From NCBI GenBank assembly GCA_964400655.1, contig CAYNVN010000100.1, positions 1 to 29,155 of the forward strand: a stretch of 29,155 nt of DNA, read 5' to 3'. The notes beneath the pieces are model-generated. The model did no database searches. It saw nothing but the letters and a program-made list of their open reading frames with translations, and had not been told where the DNA came from. Positions 1 to 8,132 of this stretch are shown here, one piece after another. Each line of letters opens with the position of its first letter. Position 1 is the first letter of the stretch. Source of the stretch: B16-G9 sp964400655 (GTDB lineage Bacteria; Bacteroidota; Bacteroidia; Bacteroidales; F082). Made by a program: the position numbers and the translations under genes.

Positions 1-169
1 CTTTCTTCATCTTGCCTATTTTCATGTTATCATCATAGGTAAACTTTAATTTCAACTCTTTTTGTCCTTTCAGGAAGTCAAGTTTTCCGTCAACCAGTTT
101 TACCTTTTGGGCATTTGCCGTAAAAACAAATGCTGCCATTACAACAATCATCAATAAAATTTTTTTCAT
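1..169 (-). CDS. Exported protein of unknown function, 5' part only (cut by window edge)
   Basis: The first 56 codons of a minus-strand gene are present; the rest lies beyond the left edge. Translation from the ATG at 169 begins with two lysines and a hydrophobic stretch ending in ANA before Gln21, a clear signal peptide with cleavage expected after Ala20. The mature part begins QKVKLVDGKLDFLKGQKELK and is rich in lysine. I recall similar short exported proteins in Bacteroidales but cannot assign a function. The start lies 45 bases after the stop of the lipoprotein gene on the same strand, and I see no convincing promoter in that gap, so co-transcription is likely but unproven. Confidence 0.75.
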   Translation of the reverse strand, partial: MKKILLMIVVMAAFVFTANAQKVKLVDGKLDFLKGQKELKLKFTYDDNMKIGKMKK

Positions 170-214
170 AACTTTAATTTTAAGTTAATAATGAAACAAT
201 ATGTTATATTTAAA

Positions 215-910
215 CTATTCAGGCTGTAGAACAGAGGACTCAAGAAGGCTATAACTCTTACCCTGCCCCTTTCCAAGAATGGTGTATTTTATTAAACCGT
301 AATTTTTGGCAAAATAAAAATGATAAAAAACCGTATCGGGTGCAGCGGTTTCATAATCTTCCGAAATGGAATGATAGACATCGGTATAGGTTTTACCGTT
401 AAGTGTTAAAGAAGGTATCAGTTCTTTGTTAATGAAAGTTCCCTCTTCTCCTCCTAATAAAATGCGTTGTCCGAAAGGGTACATGGGAGCAAAAGCAATT
501 TTATATTCCTGATCGTCAAAATAGACTCTTTCAGAGGTGTTGGGTACATCTTCACCCACCGTAAAATTGGTTGCGAACATTTCGGATTTTTTAAGTCCGG
601 CATTATTGTTCGAATAATACATCCAGTAAGCATTGTACGAATATTGTTCAACCGACCCGCTGCCGCTTTGTCTGATCTCTTCGTGAGCCGAAAAGAGTTT
701 AACCGAATAGGCATTTAAGGTGCTGTCGTCCTGATATACCCAATAGCTGTTAGGTAAAAAGTATAGGTACTCTTTTGATATTTGTGAAAAATCGTAATCC
801 GGTTTGGCGGGGTCGGGGGTGGGAGGGGTGTCGCTACCACCGTGGCATCCCATACCTGCCAGCAACAAAACAGTACCGAAAACGAACAATAATTTATTAA
901 CTACCTGCAT
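215..910 (-). CDS. Putative lipoprotein of unknown function (231 aa)
   Basis: A short hydrophobic signal sequence ends in a lipobox, LAGMGC, with Cys22 as the lipidation site, so the protein should be a membrane-anchored lipoprotein. A short Gly/Ser/Asp/Pro-rich linker follows (about residues 23-40), as is usual between the lipid anchor and the folded domain. The remainder, about 190 residues, is rich in Tyr, Phe and Ser with no motif I recognise. The ATG at 910 is supported by a Bacteroidota-type promoter ending about 52 bases upstream. It probably heads a two-gene unit with the exported protein downstream. No catalytic function can be read from the sequence. Confidence 0.8.
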   Translation of the reverse strand: MQVVNKLLFVFGTVLLLAGMGCHGGSDTPPTPDPAKPDYDFSQISKEYLYFLPNSYWVYQDDSTLNAYSVKLFSAHEEIRQSGSGSVEQYSYNAYWMYYSNNNAGLKKSEMFATNFTVGEDVPNTSERVYFDDQEYKIAFAPMYPFGQRILLGGEEGTFINKELIPSLTLNGKTYTDVYHSISEDYETAAPDTVFYHFYFAKNYGLIKYTILGKGQGKSYSLLESSVLQPE

Positions 911-961
911 GATTATTCCAAATTAAGTAGGAAAAATAATTCTAACAATTGTAGAACGATA

Positions 962-991
962 CAAAGATACACAAAAAACCCCTGAAAACAA
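962..991 (-). promoter_or_regulatory. Promoter of the lipoprotein gene
   Basis: On the minus strand TATCTTTG (969-962) matches the Bacteroidota -7 consensus TAnnTTTG, and a TTG (991-989) lies 19 bases upstream, the expected -33 spacing. The promoter overlaps the hairpin that terminates the upstream tRNA unit, so a -33 base triplet sits in the hairpin loop. Confidence 0.6.
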
Positions 992-1011
992 TTAATGTTA
1001 ACAGGGGTTTT
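973..1011 (-). terminator. Rho-independent terminator of the tRNA-Gly/tRNA-Leu unit
   Basis: Perfect 10-bp inverted repeat (AAAACCCCTG at 975-984 and CAGGGGTTTT at 1002-1011). Read on the minus strand the hairpin ends in a run of T residues. It lies 3 bases after tRNA-Leu, which fits termination of the tRNA transcript. Confidence 0.8.
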
Positions 1012-1014
1012 AAG

Positions 1015-1099
1015 TACTCGAGGCGGGACTTGAACCCGCACGACCGCAATGGTCATTGGATTTTAAGTCCAACGTGTCTACCAATTCCACCACTCGAGC
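1015..1099 (-). tRNA. tRNA-Leu (anticodon TAA)
   Basis: An 85-nt minus-strand cloverleaf. The acceptor arm pairs GCTCGAG (1099-1093) with CTCGAGT (1022-1016), with one G-U wobble at the first pair; the discriminator base is A. The D arm has GGTGGAATTGGTAGACAC, typical of leucine tRNAs. The anticodon loop CTTAAAA gives anticodon TAA. A long variable arm and a GGTTCAAGTCC T-arm complete a class II tRNA. The 3' CCA is not encoded. It follows tRNA-Gly on the same strand and is probably processed from the same transcript. Confidence 0.97.
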
Positions 1100-1196
1100 A
1101 TTTTCTTTAAGAACTGTATTGATAAACCGTACTATCATTTTCCGGTTTAATTAAAAATCCCAACCCCGTTTTTCGGGATCGGGATTTGATTTTTTG

Positions 1197-1269
<73 letters not shown>

Positions 1270-1283
1270 TTGTTTTGGGAGTG

Positions 1284-1316
1284 CAAATGTAAAATATTTT
1301 TCAAATACCAAACAAA
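1284..1316 (-). promoter_or_regulatory. Promoter of the tRNA unit
   Basis: On the minus strand TACATTTG (1291-1284) matches TAnnTTTG. Two TTTG candidates for the -33 element lie upstream, at 17 bases (1312-1309) and 21 bases (1316-1313). Transcription would begin just before the tRNA-Gly 5' end. Confidence 0.6.
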
Positions 1317-1370
1317 TAAAAAATAATTTTTTTGAAACTTTTTTTGATTGTTAAACCATCACAATGATTT

Positions 1371-3983
1371 TCATTGTTTTCCCGTTAAAAGTCGTTTGAT
1401 TTCATTGAGTTTCATCAGGGCTTCCACAGGGGTTAGCGTATTGATGTCGGTATTTAAAATGTCGTCTTTTATTTGATGCAACAGGGGGTCGTCCAGTTGG
1501 ATAAAACTAAGCTGATAGTTATCGGCACTACTTTTTACCTTTTCGGTAAGTTCTTCGCCGGAGTGGCTCTGTTCCAATACCTTCAGTAACTGACGGGCGC
1601 GTTCCAGCACCTTTTTGGGCATGCCTGCCATTTCGGCAACATGAATCCCGAAACTGTGTTCGCTGCCGCCTTTTTTCAGTTTTCGTAAAAAAATCACTTT
1701 ATTGCCCACCTCTTTTATTGAAACATGGTAATTCTTTATCCTCGATAAAGTTTTGGTCATTTCGTTAAGCTCGTGATAGTGGGTTGCAAACAGTACCCTT
1801 GCCCTGTATGCGGGATGTTCATGCAGAAATTCGGTAATCGACCACGCAATGGAAATGCCGTCGTAAGTACTGGTACCCCGGCCTATTTCGTCAAGTAAAA
1901 TCAGGCTGCGGTTGGAAATATTGTTTAATATGCTGGCGGTTTCGTTCATCTCCACCATAAATGTCGATTCGCCGGATGTGAGGTTGTCGGATGCTCCCAC
2001 CCTTGTGAACAGTTTGTCAACTATGCCGATTTCGGCTTTGGCGGCAGGAACAAAGCAGCCCATTTGTGCCAGCAAAACAATTTGTGCCGTCTGTCGTAAC
2101 AGTGCCGATTTTCCCGACATATTGGGGCCGGTTAAAATAATGATTTGCTGTTTTTTGTTGTCGAGATAAACATCGTTGGGAATATAATGTTCGCCCGGTG
2201 TCATGTTTTTTTCAATAACCGGATGACGACCCTCTTTGATGTTGATGATGTACCCCTCGTTCAGTGCAGGTTTAACATAATTGTTTTCCTGTGACACTTC
2301 TGCAAAGGAGTTAAGGCAATCCAGAGAGGCAATCAGTGATGCGTCGAGTTGAACAGGACTAACAAAACCGGCTGCAAAATGTACCAGATTGTCGTACAAC
2401 TGCTGCTCCAGTGCAATTATTTTTTCTTCGGCACCGAGAATTTTTTGTTCGTACTCCTTAAGTTCTTCTGTAATATAGCGCTCGGCATTGGTAAGTGTTT
2501 GTTTGCGGTGCCACTCCTGAGGAACTTTGTCTTTGTGAACATTGGTAACTTCCAGATAATATCCAAACACATTGTTGTATCCGATTTTCAGCGAACTGAT
2601 TCCGGTACGCTCCTGTTCCCGTTCTTTTATCTGTTTTAAATAATCTTTACCCGAAAAAACGATGGAACGCAATTCGTCCAGTTCGTCCGAAACACCTTCT
2701 TTAATAACCTTTCCTTTTCCAACCGATACGGGAGGTTCGTCCGTTAAAACCCTATTTAACTTTTCCGATAGCAGATTGCAGGGATTGATCTTCTCTCCCA
2801 TGCTTTTAAGAGCTTCCAGTTCTGTTGAGCCGCAACTGTTTTTTATTGCCTCAACACTTTGCAAGGCACGGTTGAGTTGTGCCATTTCGCGTGGAGAGAT
2901 ACGAAAAGCGGCTACCTTTGAGATTAGTCTTTCAAGGTCGCCAACCCGTTTCATTTCATCATGTAATGCACCTCGTAAATCACTGTTTTCAAAAAGGTGG
3001 TTTACAATCTCCTGTCGTTCGTCAATAAGTTTTTTATCTTTTAATGGCAGGGTTATCCAGCGGCGCATCAAACGTGCCCCCATGGGCGAGTCGGTTTTGT
3101 CCAAAACATCCAGCAGGGTATGTCCGCCCGGAGCCAGCGAATAAACAAGTTCCAGGTTCCGGATGGTAAACTTATCGAGCCATACATATTTACCTTCGTC
3201 GATGCGGCTTATTTTAGAGATGTGGTCAATTTTGTCGTGATGGGTTTCGTAAAGATAATGAATGGCCGCTCCGGCTGCTATAATTCCGTTATTCATCTCT
3301 TCGATGCCGAATCCTTTAAGCGAATTGGTTTTAAAATGCCGGAGCAGAACATCCTTTGCAAAATCGTCGGTAAACACCCAGTCGTCAAAAACCGTCAGAT
3401 AAAACTTATCGCCAAAATGTTCCATAAATTGGCCCCGTTTCTGACGCTGAACCACCACCTCCGACGGCATAAAGCCCTGAAGCATTTTGTCAATATAATC
3501 GGTAGTACCTTCGGTAAGATAAAATTCGCCTGTTGATATGTCCAGCAAAGCCAGTCCTGAAATGGCAGAGGTTAAGTGTATGGCCGCAAGAAAATTGTTC
3601 TCTTTCTGTTCCAGTACGTTATCGTTCATCGAAACACCCGGCGTAACCAGTTCGGTAACCCCTCTTTTTACGATTTTTTTAGTGAGTTTCGGGTCTTCAA
3701 GCTGATCGCAAATGGCCACCCGGTGTCCGGCTCTTACCAGCTTTGGTAAATAGGTGTCCAGCGAATGGTGCGGAAACCCTGCCAGTTCCACAAAAGAAGC
3801 GGCTCCGTTTTTGCGTTGAGTTAAAACAATACCGAGTATTCCGGATGTTTTAATGGCATCCTCACCAAAAGTTTCATAAAAATCGCCCACCCTGAAAAGC
3901 AACAGCGCATCGGGATATTTTGCTTTAATCCCATAGTATTGCTTCATCAACGGTGTTTCCACATATTTCTTCTCCTTTGCCAC
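1371..3983 (-). CDS. mutS: DNA mismatch repair protein MutS
   Basis: MutS recognises base mismatches and small loops in newly replicated DNA and recruits MutL. All family landmarks are present: the mismatch-contacting GDFYE (about residues 33-37, with the intercalating Phe and the Glu), the core and lever domains, a Walker A motif GPNMSGKS (about 619-626), the Walker B/signature DEIGRGTSTYDG (about 700) and a C-terminal dimerisation region. The length, 870 residues, is normal for the family. There is no ATG near the 5' end. I chose the GTG at 3983, which gives MAKEKKYVETPLMKQY; an in-frame TTG at 3989 would add two residues. A -7 element lies about 20 bases upstream, so the leader is very short. 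The gene is divergent from trmH-like 4073. Confidence 0.97.
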   Translation of the reverse strand: MAKEKKYVETPLMKQYYGIKAKYPDALLLFRVGDFYETFGEDAIKTSGILGIVLTQRKNGAASFVELAGFPHHSLDTYLPKLVRAGHRVAICDQLEDPKLTKKIVKRGVTELVTPGVSMNDNVLEQKENNFLAAIHLTSAISGLALLDISTGEFYLTEGTTDYIDKMLQGFMPSEVVVQRQKRGQFMEHFGDKFYLTVFDDWVFTDDFAKDVLLRHFKTNSLKGFGIEEMNNGIIAAGAAIHYLYETHHDKIDHISKISRIDEGKYVWLDKFTIRNLELVYSLAPGGHTLLDVLDKTDSPMGARLMRRWITLPLKDKKLIDERQEIVNHLFENSDLRGALHDEMKRVGDLERLISKVAAFRISPREMAQLNRALQSVEAIKNSCGSTELEALKSMGEKINPCNLLSEKLNRVLTDEPPVSVGKGKVIKEGVSDELDELRSIVFSGKDYLKQIKEREQERTGISSLKIGYNNVFGYYLEVTNVHKDKVPQEWHRKQTLTNAERYITEELKEYEQKILGAEEKIIALEQQLYDNLVHFAAGFVSPVQLDASLIASLDCLNSFAEVSQENNYVKPALNEGYIINIKEGRHPVIEKNMTPGEHYIPNDVYLDNKKQQIIILTGPNMSGKSALLRQTAQIVLLAQMGCFVPAAKAEIGIVDKLFTRVGASDNLTSGESTFMVEMNETASILNNISNRSLILLDEIGRGTSTYDGISIAWSITEFLHEHPAYRARVLFATHYHELNEMTKTLSRIKNYHVSIKEVGNKVIFLRKLKKGGSEHSFGIHVAEMAGMPKKVLERARQLLKVLEQSHSGEELTEKVKSSADNYQLSFIQLDDPLLHQIKDDILNTDINTLTPVEALMKLNEIKRLLTGKQ

Positions 3984-4005
3984 ATCCAACTGTTTTTGTG
4001 AACCA

Positions 4006-4033
4006 CAAAAGTAAGAAACCTTGCGGGAAACAA
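4006..4033 (-). promoter_or_regulatory. Promoter of mutS
   Basis: On the minus strand TACTTTTG (4013-4006) matches TAnnTTTG, with TTG (4033-4031) 17 bases upstream. It would start mutS transcription around position 4000, only 10-20 bases before the start codon. Confidence 0.5.
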
Positions 4034-4048
4034 TTAACCTGAATGGAT

Positions 4049-4056
4049 TACCTTTG
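4049..4056 (+). promoter_or_regulatory. -7 element of the SpoU/TrmH gene
   Basis: TACCTTTG matches TAnnTTTG and ends 16 bases before the ATG at 4073. I see no clear -33 TTG at 17-21 bases. It sits back to back with the mutS promoter in the 89-base divergent gap. Confidence 0.5.
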
Positions 4057-4072
4057 CAAAAATTATTAACAG

Positions 4073-4612
4073 ATGAGAAAACTGAAGAATGAAGAGTTGA
4101 ATCGCCTGACGGTTGAGGAGTTTAAAAAGGCGGATAAAACGCCCGTTGTCATCATTCTTGATAATATACGAAGTTTTAATAATGTGGGTTCTGCTTTCAG
4201 AACGGCAGACGCGTTCAGGCTGGAAGCAATATATCTGTGTGGTATTACAGCCCGTCCGCCCCATCGTGAAATACATAAAACAGCCCTTGGAGCCACCGAA
4301 TCGGTAGATTGGCAATATTTTAAGGATACACGGGAAGCTGTTGATGTTTTAAAAAGCCGGGGCTATGAAATAATAGGTATCGAACAGGTTGATAACAGCG
4401 TGATGCTAAATCAATTCCGTCCCGAAAGCGGTAAAAAATACGGCCTGGTTTTTGGTAACGAAGTAAAGGGGGTTGACGACCAGATTATTGAGATGTGTGA
4501 CAGGTGTGTTGAAATCCCCCAAACGGGTACCAAACACTCATTGAATATTACGGTAAGTCTCGGGGTTGTTGTGTGGGATTTTTTTTCCAAACTCAACCGG
4601 GTGCAAGGCTGA
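4073..4612 (+). CDS. SpoU/TrmH-family RNA 2'-O-methyltransferase
   Basis: SPOUT-fold enzymes of this family transfer a methyl group from S-adenosylmethionine to a ribose 2'-OH of tRNA or rRNA. The three family motifs are present and in order: NVGSAFRTA (about residues 37-45, with the conserved Asn and Arg), LVFGNEVKGV (about 125-134) and IPQTGTKHSLNITVSLGV (about 148-165), which form the trefoil knot and cofactor site. At 179 residues this is a minimal catalytic domain with no N-terminal L30e-like substrate domain. The target base cannot be told from sequence; tRNA position 18 or 34 are possibilities. It is a single-gene unit divergent from mutS. Confidence 0.9.
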   Translation: MRKLKNEELNRLTVEEFKKADKTPVVIILDNIRSFNNVGSAFRTADAFRLEAIYLCGITARPPHREIHKTALGATESVDWQYFKDTREAVDVLKSRGYEIIGIEQVDNSVMLNQFRPESGKKYGLVFGNEVKGVDDQIIEMCDRCVEIPQTGTKHSLNITVSLGVVVWDFFSKLNRVQG

Positions 4613-4666
4613 AACTTTATTAACAATCATACGTTAAATAAATAACCCGGATACTTGATGTGACGA

Positions 4667-4674
4667 TATATTTG
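4667..4674 (+). promoter_or_regulatory. Distal -7 element upstream of the OMP gene
   Basis: TATATTTG matches TAnnTTTG, 119 bases before the ATG at 4793. No -33 element is obvious. If used it gives a leader of about 110 bases carrying the hairpin at 4692-4713. Confidence 0.3.
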
Positions 4675-4691
4675 ACTTAAATTTGTTTACA

Positions 4692-4713
4692 ATATGTTTT
4701 GTTAAAAACATAT
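4692..4713. repeat. AT-rich inverted repeat between trmH-like and the OMP gene
   Basis: ATATGTTTT (4692-4700) and AAAACATAT (4705-4713) are perfect 9-bp arms around a 4-base loop. There is no following T run, so it is a weak terminator candidate; it could equally be an operator or a leader hairpin. Confidence 0.4.
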
Positions 4714-4753
4714 CAATTATTTTCGTGTAGTAAATATCTAATTAAAAATTGGT

Positions 4754-4761
4754 TATATTTG
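4754..4761 (+). promoter_or_regulatory. Proximal -7 element of the OMP gene
   Basis: TATATTTG matches TAnnTTTG and ends 31 bases before the ATG, leaving an A-rich leader typical of Bacteroidota. No clear -33 TTG is present at the usual distance. Confidence 0.5.
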
Positions 4762-4792
4762 CAAATTAAAAACTATTAATAAAATTAAAACG

Positions 4793-7273
4793 ATGAAAAA
4801 AATCTATTCTATTTTAACAAGGGTATTGGTGTTCAGCCTGATAATGGCTATGCCGTTAGCATTTTATGCTCAGGATGGAGGAGACAATACTAAAACGGAG
4901 AAAAAATCCAACAGCAGTTTCAGTCCTTATCTGTTTTTACAAGGTGACATTGGAGCTGCCTGGTTTCACGGGGATTTAGCACAATACGGAATGATTCCCG
5001 ACCTTAAATACACAAACATTAACGGAAGTGCCGCTTTTGGATGGCAGTTTTTATCGTGGATGAAAGTTTACGGAACATTAGGCCGCGGTTTTATGGGCGG
5101 TGAGAAAGAAAACATTATTTGGAGACATACAACAGGGCCTGCCCGTGATCTCTATTGCGACATCGATTATTACGAAGGAAGCCTGCAACTGGGTATCAAT
5201 CTTAACGATGCCTTTGGCGGTTATAAAGACAGGTTTTTTGAAGTAGGTATTCATGGTGGTGTCGGCCAAAATCAATACAAAGCCAGAACTTACGACCTGA
5301 ATACCGATAAAAGGTTTGCCACCAGTGGATTCGACGGACAAACCGGTTCGAAAGCAGGTAACGGAATTAGTGGCCGTAAAGTGGTAATGACGGTTCCTGT
5401 TGGTGTTGATCTTAATTTTAAAGTTTCTGAAAAGGTTGATATCTACGGTGATTATACCTTTAGCTGGATGGATACCGATTATACTGATAACTTCTACCAT
5501 GGCGAAAAGGCTTTTATAAATGATTTATACTCGCATTTTAACGTGGGTTTACGTTATAATTTCAAAAAAGCCGGTCCCAACAAAATGGCCAAAGATTTCA
5601 GTAAAATTGACCTGACAACCACTCCATCACCGCTTGCCAACGTTGGCGATTCGGTTGAAGTTACCATTAAAGGAACCTTCCCTCCAAAATATTTCAACAA
5701 AAATGTTGTAATGAATTTCACCCCTGTATTAAAATATGAAGGCGGTGAAACTGCATTTCCCGCTAAAAACTTCATTGGCGAAGAAGCAAGTTGCGAAGGT
5801 GAAATGGTTAGCTATAAAAACGGCGGCTCGTTTGTTTATACCGGAAAAGTTCCTTATGATCCTGCCATGGAAGTTTCGGAACTTTACGTAGCCCCCGTAT
5901 TTTATACATGCGAAGGCGAAACCTATGCCAATGCCGAAGATGCTTTGAACAATGCCAAAAAAGTTTCGCAGGCCGAAGATAGAAAACTAAATGACGGTGT
6001 TATTAACACGGCCGGACTGTTGCGCCACAACGAAGTAGTTGCTTATGCTCCTCACGGATACGAAAAAGTGACCATCAGCACAACTACTTCAAACCTGTTC
6101 TTCCCCAAAAACAGAGCTAACATCAACTGGCATCTTGCCGGAAATAAAGATGAAGACAACTATAATGCTCTTAAGAATAACCTTTCGGATGTAAACAAAG
6201 GTTGGGAGATTAAAGATGTTACCATTAACGGTTGGGCTTCTCCCGAAGGTGAAGAAACTTTCAACGAAGGTTTGTCACAGCGCAGAGCTGATGCCGCTGC
6301 CAAGTACATGAAGAAAAAATTCAAAAAAGCAAAAGTTACCGTTACCGACGAAACTTTTGTAACCAATGGCAACGGCCCCGACTGGAACGGATTTATGAAA
6401 GCTGTTGAGGCTTCTAACCTTAAAGATAAAAATGCCATCATCAACGTTGTTAACTCAGCCGATGAAAGCAAAAAAGAAGAAGAGATCAGAAATATGATTC
6501 TTATCTATCCTGAACTGGAAAGAGACCTTCTTCCTCCTTTGAGAAGAGCCGTTATCAATGTTAACACATTTGTACCAAAGAAAACAGATGCCGAAATTGC
6601 TCAACTGGCTACTTCGGATTACAGCAAACTTGATGTTCATGAATTGCTTTATTCAGCCACGTTAACCGATGACCTGAATACTAAAAAACAGATTTATGCC
6701 AATGCAATGAGTGCATATCCCGACTGCTGGAGAGCCGTTGTTAATGCTGCTGCCGTTGAACTTGCTTTGGGTAATAACGACGAAGCAGTAAATCTCCTGA
6801 TGAAAGTTAAAGATAACGATAAAGCACACGACGCATGGGAATTCCGTAACAATATGGGTATTGCCCAATTCCGTAAAGGTGATTTGAAACATGCCGAAGG
6901 TTGCTTTAACAAAGCACAGGAACTGGGTGGCGATGAAGCATACAACCTGGGATTACTTGATATTGCAAAAGGTAACTTTGGAGATGCCGTATCAAAACTC
7001 AGTGCTTCAAGTTGCGATTATAACTTCGGTTTGGCACAATTGCTTAACGAAGATTATGAGGGTGCTGCTAAAACATTAGGTTGTGCCGATAAAGATGGCG
7101 GTACCTATTATCTGTTAGCTGTAACTGCTGCACGTCAGGAAAACAAAGCTGCTATGCTCGAAAATCTTGGTAAAGCCGTTAAAGCCGATGCCAAACTTAA
7201 AGCTGCTGCTGCAAAAGATCGCTCATTCCTGAAATTTTTCAGTGATGCCGACTTTCAGGCTCTTGTTAAATAG
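4793..7273 (+). CDS. Outer-membrane beta-barrel protein with OmpA-like and TPR-like regions
   Basis: An 826-residue exported protein. Residues 1-26 form a signal peptide (cut before Gln27). Residues about 40-265 contain alternating hydrophobic/aromatic strands and Gly-rich turns typical of an outer-membrane beta barrel. A middle beta-rich part (about 270-430) has no name I can give. Residues about 435-590 resemble an OmpA/MotB-type domain: a FFPKNRANIN strand, the turn GWASPEGEE in place of the usual GHTD, then a helix with LSQRRADAAAKYM. The C-terminal 230 residues are Ala/Asn-rich helical pairs resembling TPRs (for example AVNAAAVELALGNNDEA and MGIAQFRKGDLKHAEGCF). A role in tethering the outer membrane to peptidoglycan is likely from the OmpA-like part but is inferred. 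It is a single-gene unit between its own promoter and a strong terminator. Confidence 0.85.
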   Translation: MKKIYSILTRVLVFSLIMAMPLAFYAQDGGDNTKTEKKSNSSFSPYLFLQGDIGAAWFHGDLAQYGMIPDLKYTNINGSAAFGWQFLSWMKVYGTLGRGFMGGEKENIIWRHTTGPARDLYCDIDYYEGSLQLGINLNDAFGGYKDRFFEVGIHGGVGQNQYKARTYDLNTDKRFATSGFDGQTGSKAGNGISGRKVVMTVPVGVDLNFKVSEKVDIYGDYTFSWMDTDYTDNFYHGEKAFINDLYSHFNVGLRYNFKKAGPNKMAKDFSKIDLTTTPSPLANVGDSVEVTIKGTFPPKYFNKNVVMNFTPVLKYEGGETAFPAKNFIGEEASCEGEMVSYKNGGSFVYTGKVPYDPAMEVSELYVAPVFYTCEGETYANAEDALNNAKKVSQAEDRKLNDGVINTAGLLRHNEVVAYAPHGYEKVTISTTTSNLFFPKNRANINWHLAGNKDEDNYNALKNNLSDVNKGWEIKDVTINGWASPEGEETFNEGLSQRRADAAAKYMKKKFKKAKVTVTDETFVTNGNGPDWNGFMKAVEASNLKDKNAIINVVNSADESKKEEEIRNMILIYPELERDLLPPLRRAVINVNTFVPKKTDAEIAQLATSDYSKLDVHELLYSATLTDDLNTKKQIYANAMSAYPDCWRAVVNAAAVELALGNNDEAVNLLMKVKDNDKAHDAWEFRNNMGIAQFRKGDLKHAEGCFNKAQELGGDEAYNLGLLDIAKGNFGDAVSKLSASSCDYNFGLAQLLNEDYEGAAKTLGCADKDGGTYYLLAVTAARQENKAAMLENLGKAVKADAKLKAAAAKDRSFLKFFSDADFQALVK

Positions 7274-7291
7274 TTTTTAATATATTTTTAA

Positions 7292-7328
7292 AAGAAGGCC
7301 GTTTCGTAAGAATCGGCCTTCTTTTTTT
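7292..7328 (+). terminator. Rho-independent terminator of the OMP gene
   Basis: Perfect 10-bp inverted repeat AAGAAGGCCG (7292-7301) and CGGCCTTCTT (7314-7323) around a 12-base loop, followed by a T run. It lies 18 bases after the stop codon. Confidence 0.9.
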
Positions 7329-7386
7329 GTTCGTTTTTTTATTTGGTTATCGGATTTTAATATACCTTGCACATAAAAACGCGGTC

Positions 7387-8121
7387 ATGCATTTACGATA
7401 TAAACTTCTGGCGGGTTTCTTTTTGATTAACGCCATGTTAATTGTTGCCGGTGCCATGTCTATTTTTGAGTTGACACAAATGCGCAGCAAAACACTTAGT
7501 ATTATCGACGGAAATTATAATGCACTTCACCGGCTTAATTTGATGATTAAATCGGTGGAGAAAGAGGATAAGGCGGTGTTAATGTTAATACTGGGCCAGT
7601 GGAAAACAGGCAGGGCAATGATAAAAAAGGCCGACAGCTCTTTTAATAAAAACTACAACATTGCATTGCGTAATGTTTCGGGAAACAGTGCACTTGCCGG
7701 TATTGGCAAACAATATGCAAAACTTAAAAATATATGGGAATTTCCCATTGTCGATACAAAAAAAGAGGGAAACATTAACTGGTACTACAGCTCTTTCCTC
7801 CCTGCTTTCCAAAACACCATTGAGCAAATTGAGCAGGCAATGGAAATCAGTCAGCAGAAACTTCATAACGAATCGAAACAGTTGCTCGAAGATTCGCACA
7901 GGGCCATTATGCCAGGTATCGTTGCCATTATTTCGGCCATATTAATGTCGTTTCTGATGTACTTTTTCACTACCCGCTTTTTTTCTAAACCAGTGGAAGA
8001 TATTCTGAAAGGATTGAAATCTTATAATGAAACCGGAAAATCCTTTTCGGTGACCATCAATACCAATGACGAAATAAAGGAGTTGGCAAAGGAGATTAAA
8101 AAAGCCACTGAAAACAGGTAG
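7387..8121 (+). CDS. Membrane sensor with four-helix-type periplasmic domain and HAMP, no output domain
   Basis: A 244-residue protein with the N-terminal layout of a chemoreceptor or histidine kinase but nothing after the HAMP. One membrane helix at about residues 7-29, a helical periplasmic part at about 30-172 resembling the 4HB_MCP sensor domain, a second membrane helix at about 174-195, and a HAMP-like segment (about 196-244) beginning TTRFFSKPVEDILKGL and ending with DEIKELAKEIKKATEN. The reading frame then simply stops, and the next gene, trkH, begins 11 bases on. I took the ATG at 7387 because any earlier start would lie inside the preceding terminator. It might signal to a separate partner or modulate TrkH, but that is inference. 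Confidence 0.8.
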   Translation: MHLRYKLLAGFFLINAMLIVAGAMSIFELTQMRSKTLSIIDGNYNALHRLNLMIKSVEKEDKAVLMLILGQWKTGRAMIKKADSSFNKNYNIALRNVSGNSALAGIGKQYAKLKNIWEFPIVDTKKEGNINWYYSSFLPAFQNTIEQIEQAMEISQQKLHNESKQLLEDSHRAIMPGIVAIISAILMSFLMYFFTTRFFSKPVEDILKGLKSYNETGKSFSVTINTNDEIKELAKEIKKATENR

Positions 8122-8132
8122 AAAAGAATAAA

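Noticed and set aside
1361..1377. Hairpin at the mutS stop codon as terminator
   Set aside because: The ACAATGA/TCATTGT stem is AT-rich and is not followed by a T run on the mutS strand.
2662..3144. 160-codon open frame on the plus strand
   Set aside because: It lies wholly inside mutS on the opposite strand and has no family resemblance; it reflects mutS codon composition.
7327..7386. Earlier TTG start for the HAMP protein
   Set aside because: It lies within the T run of the preceding terminator.
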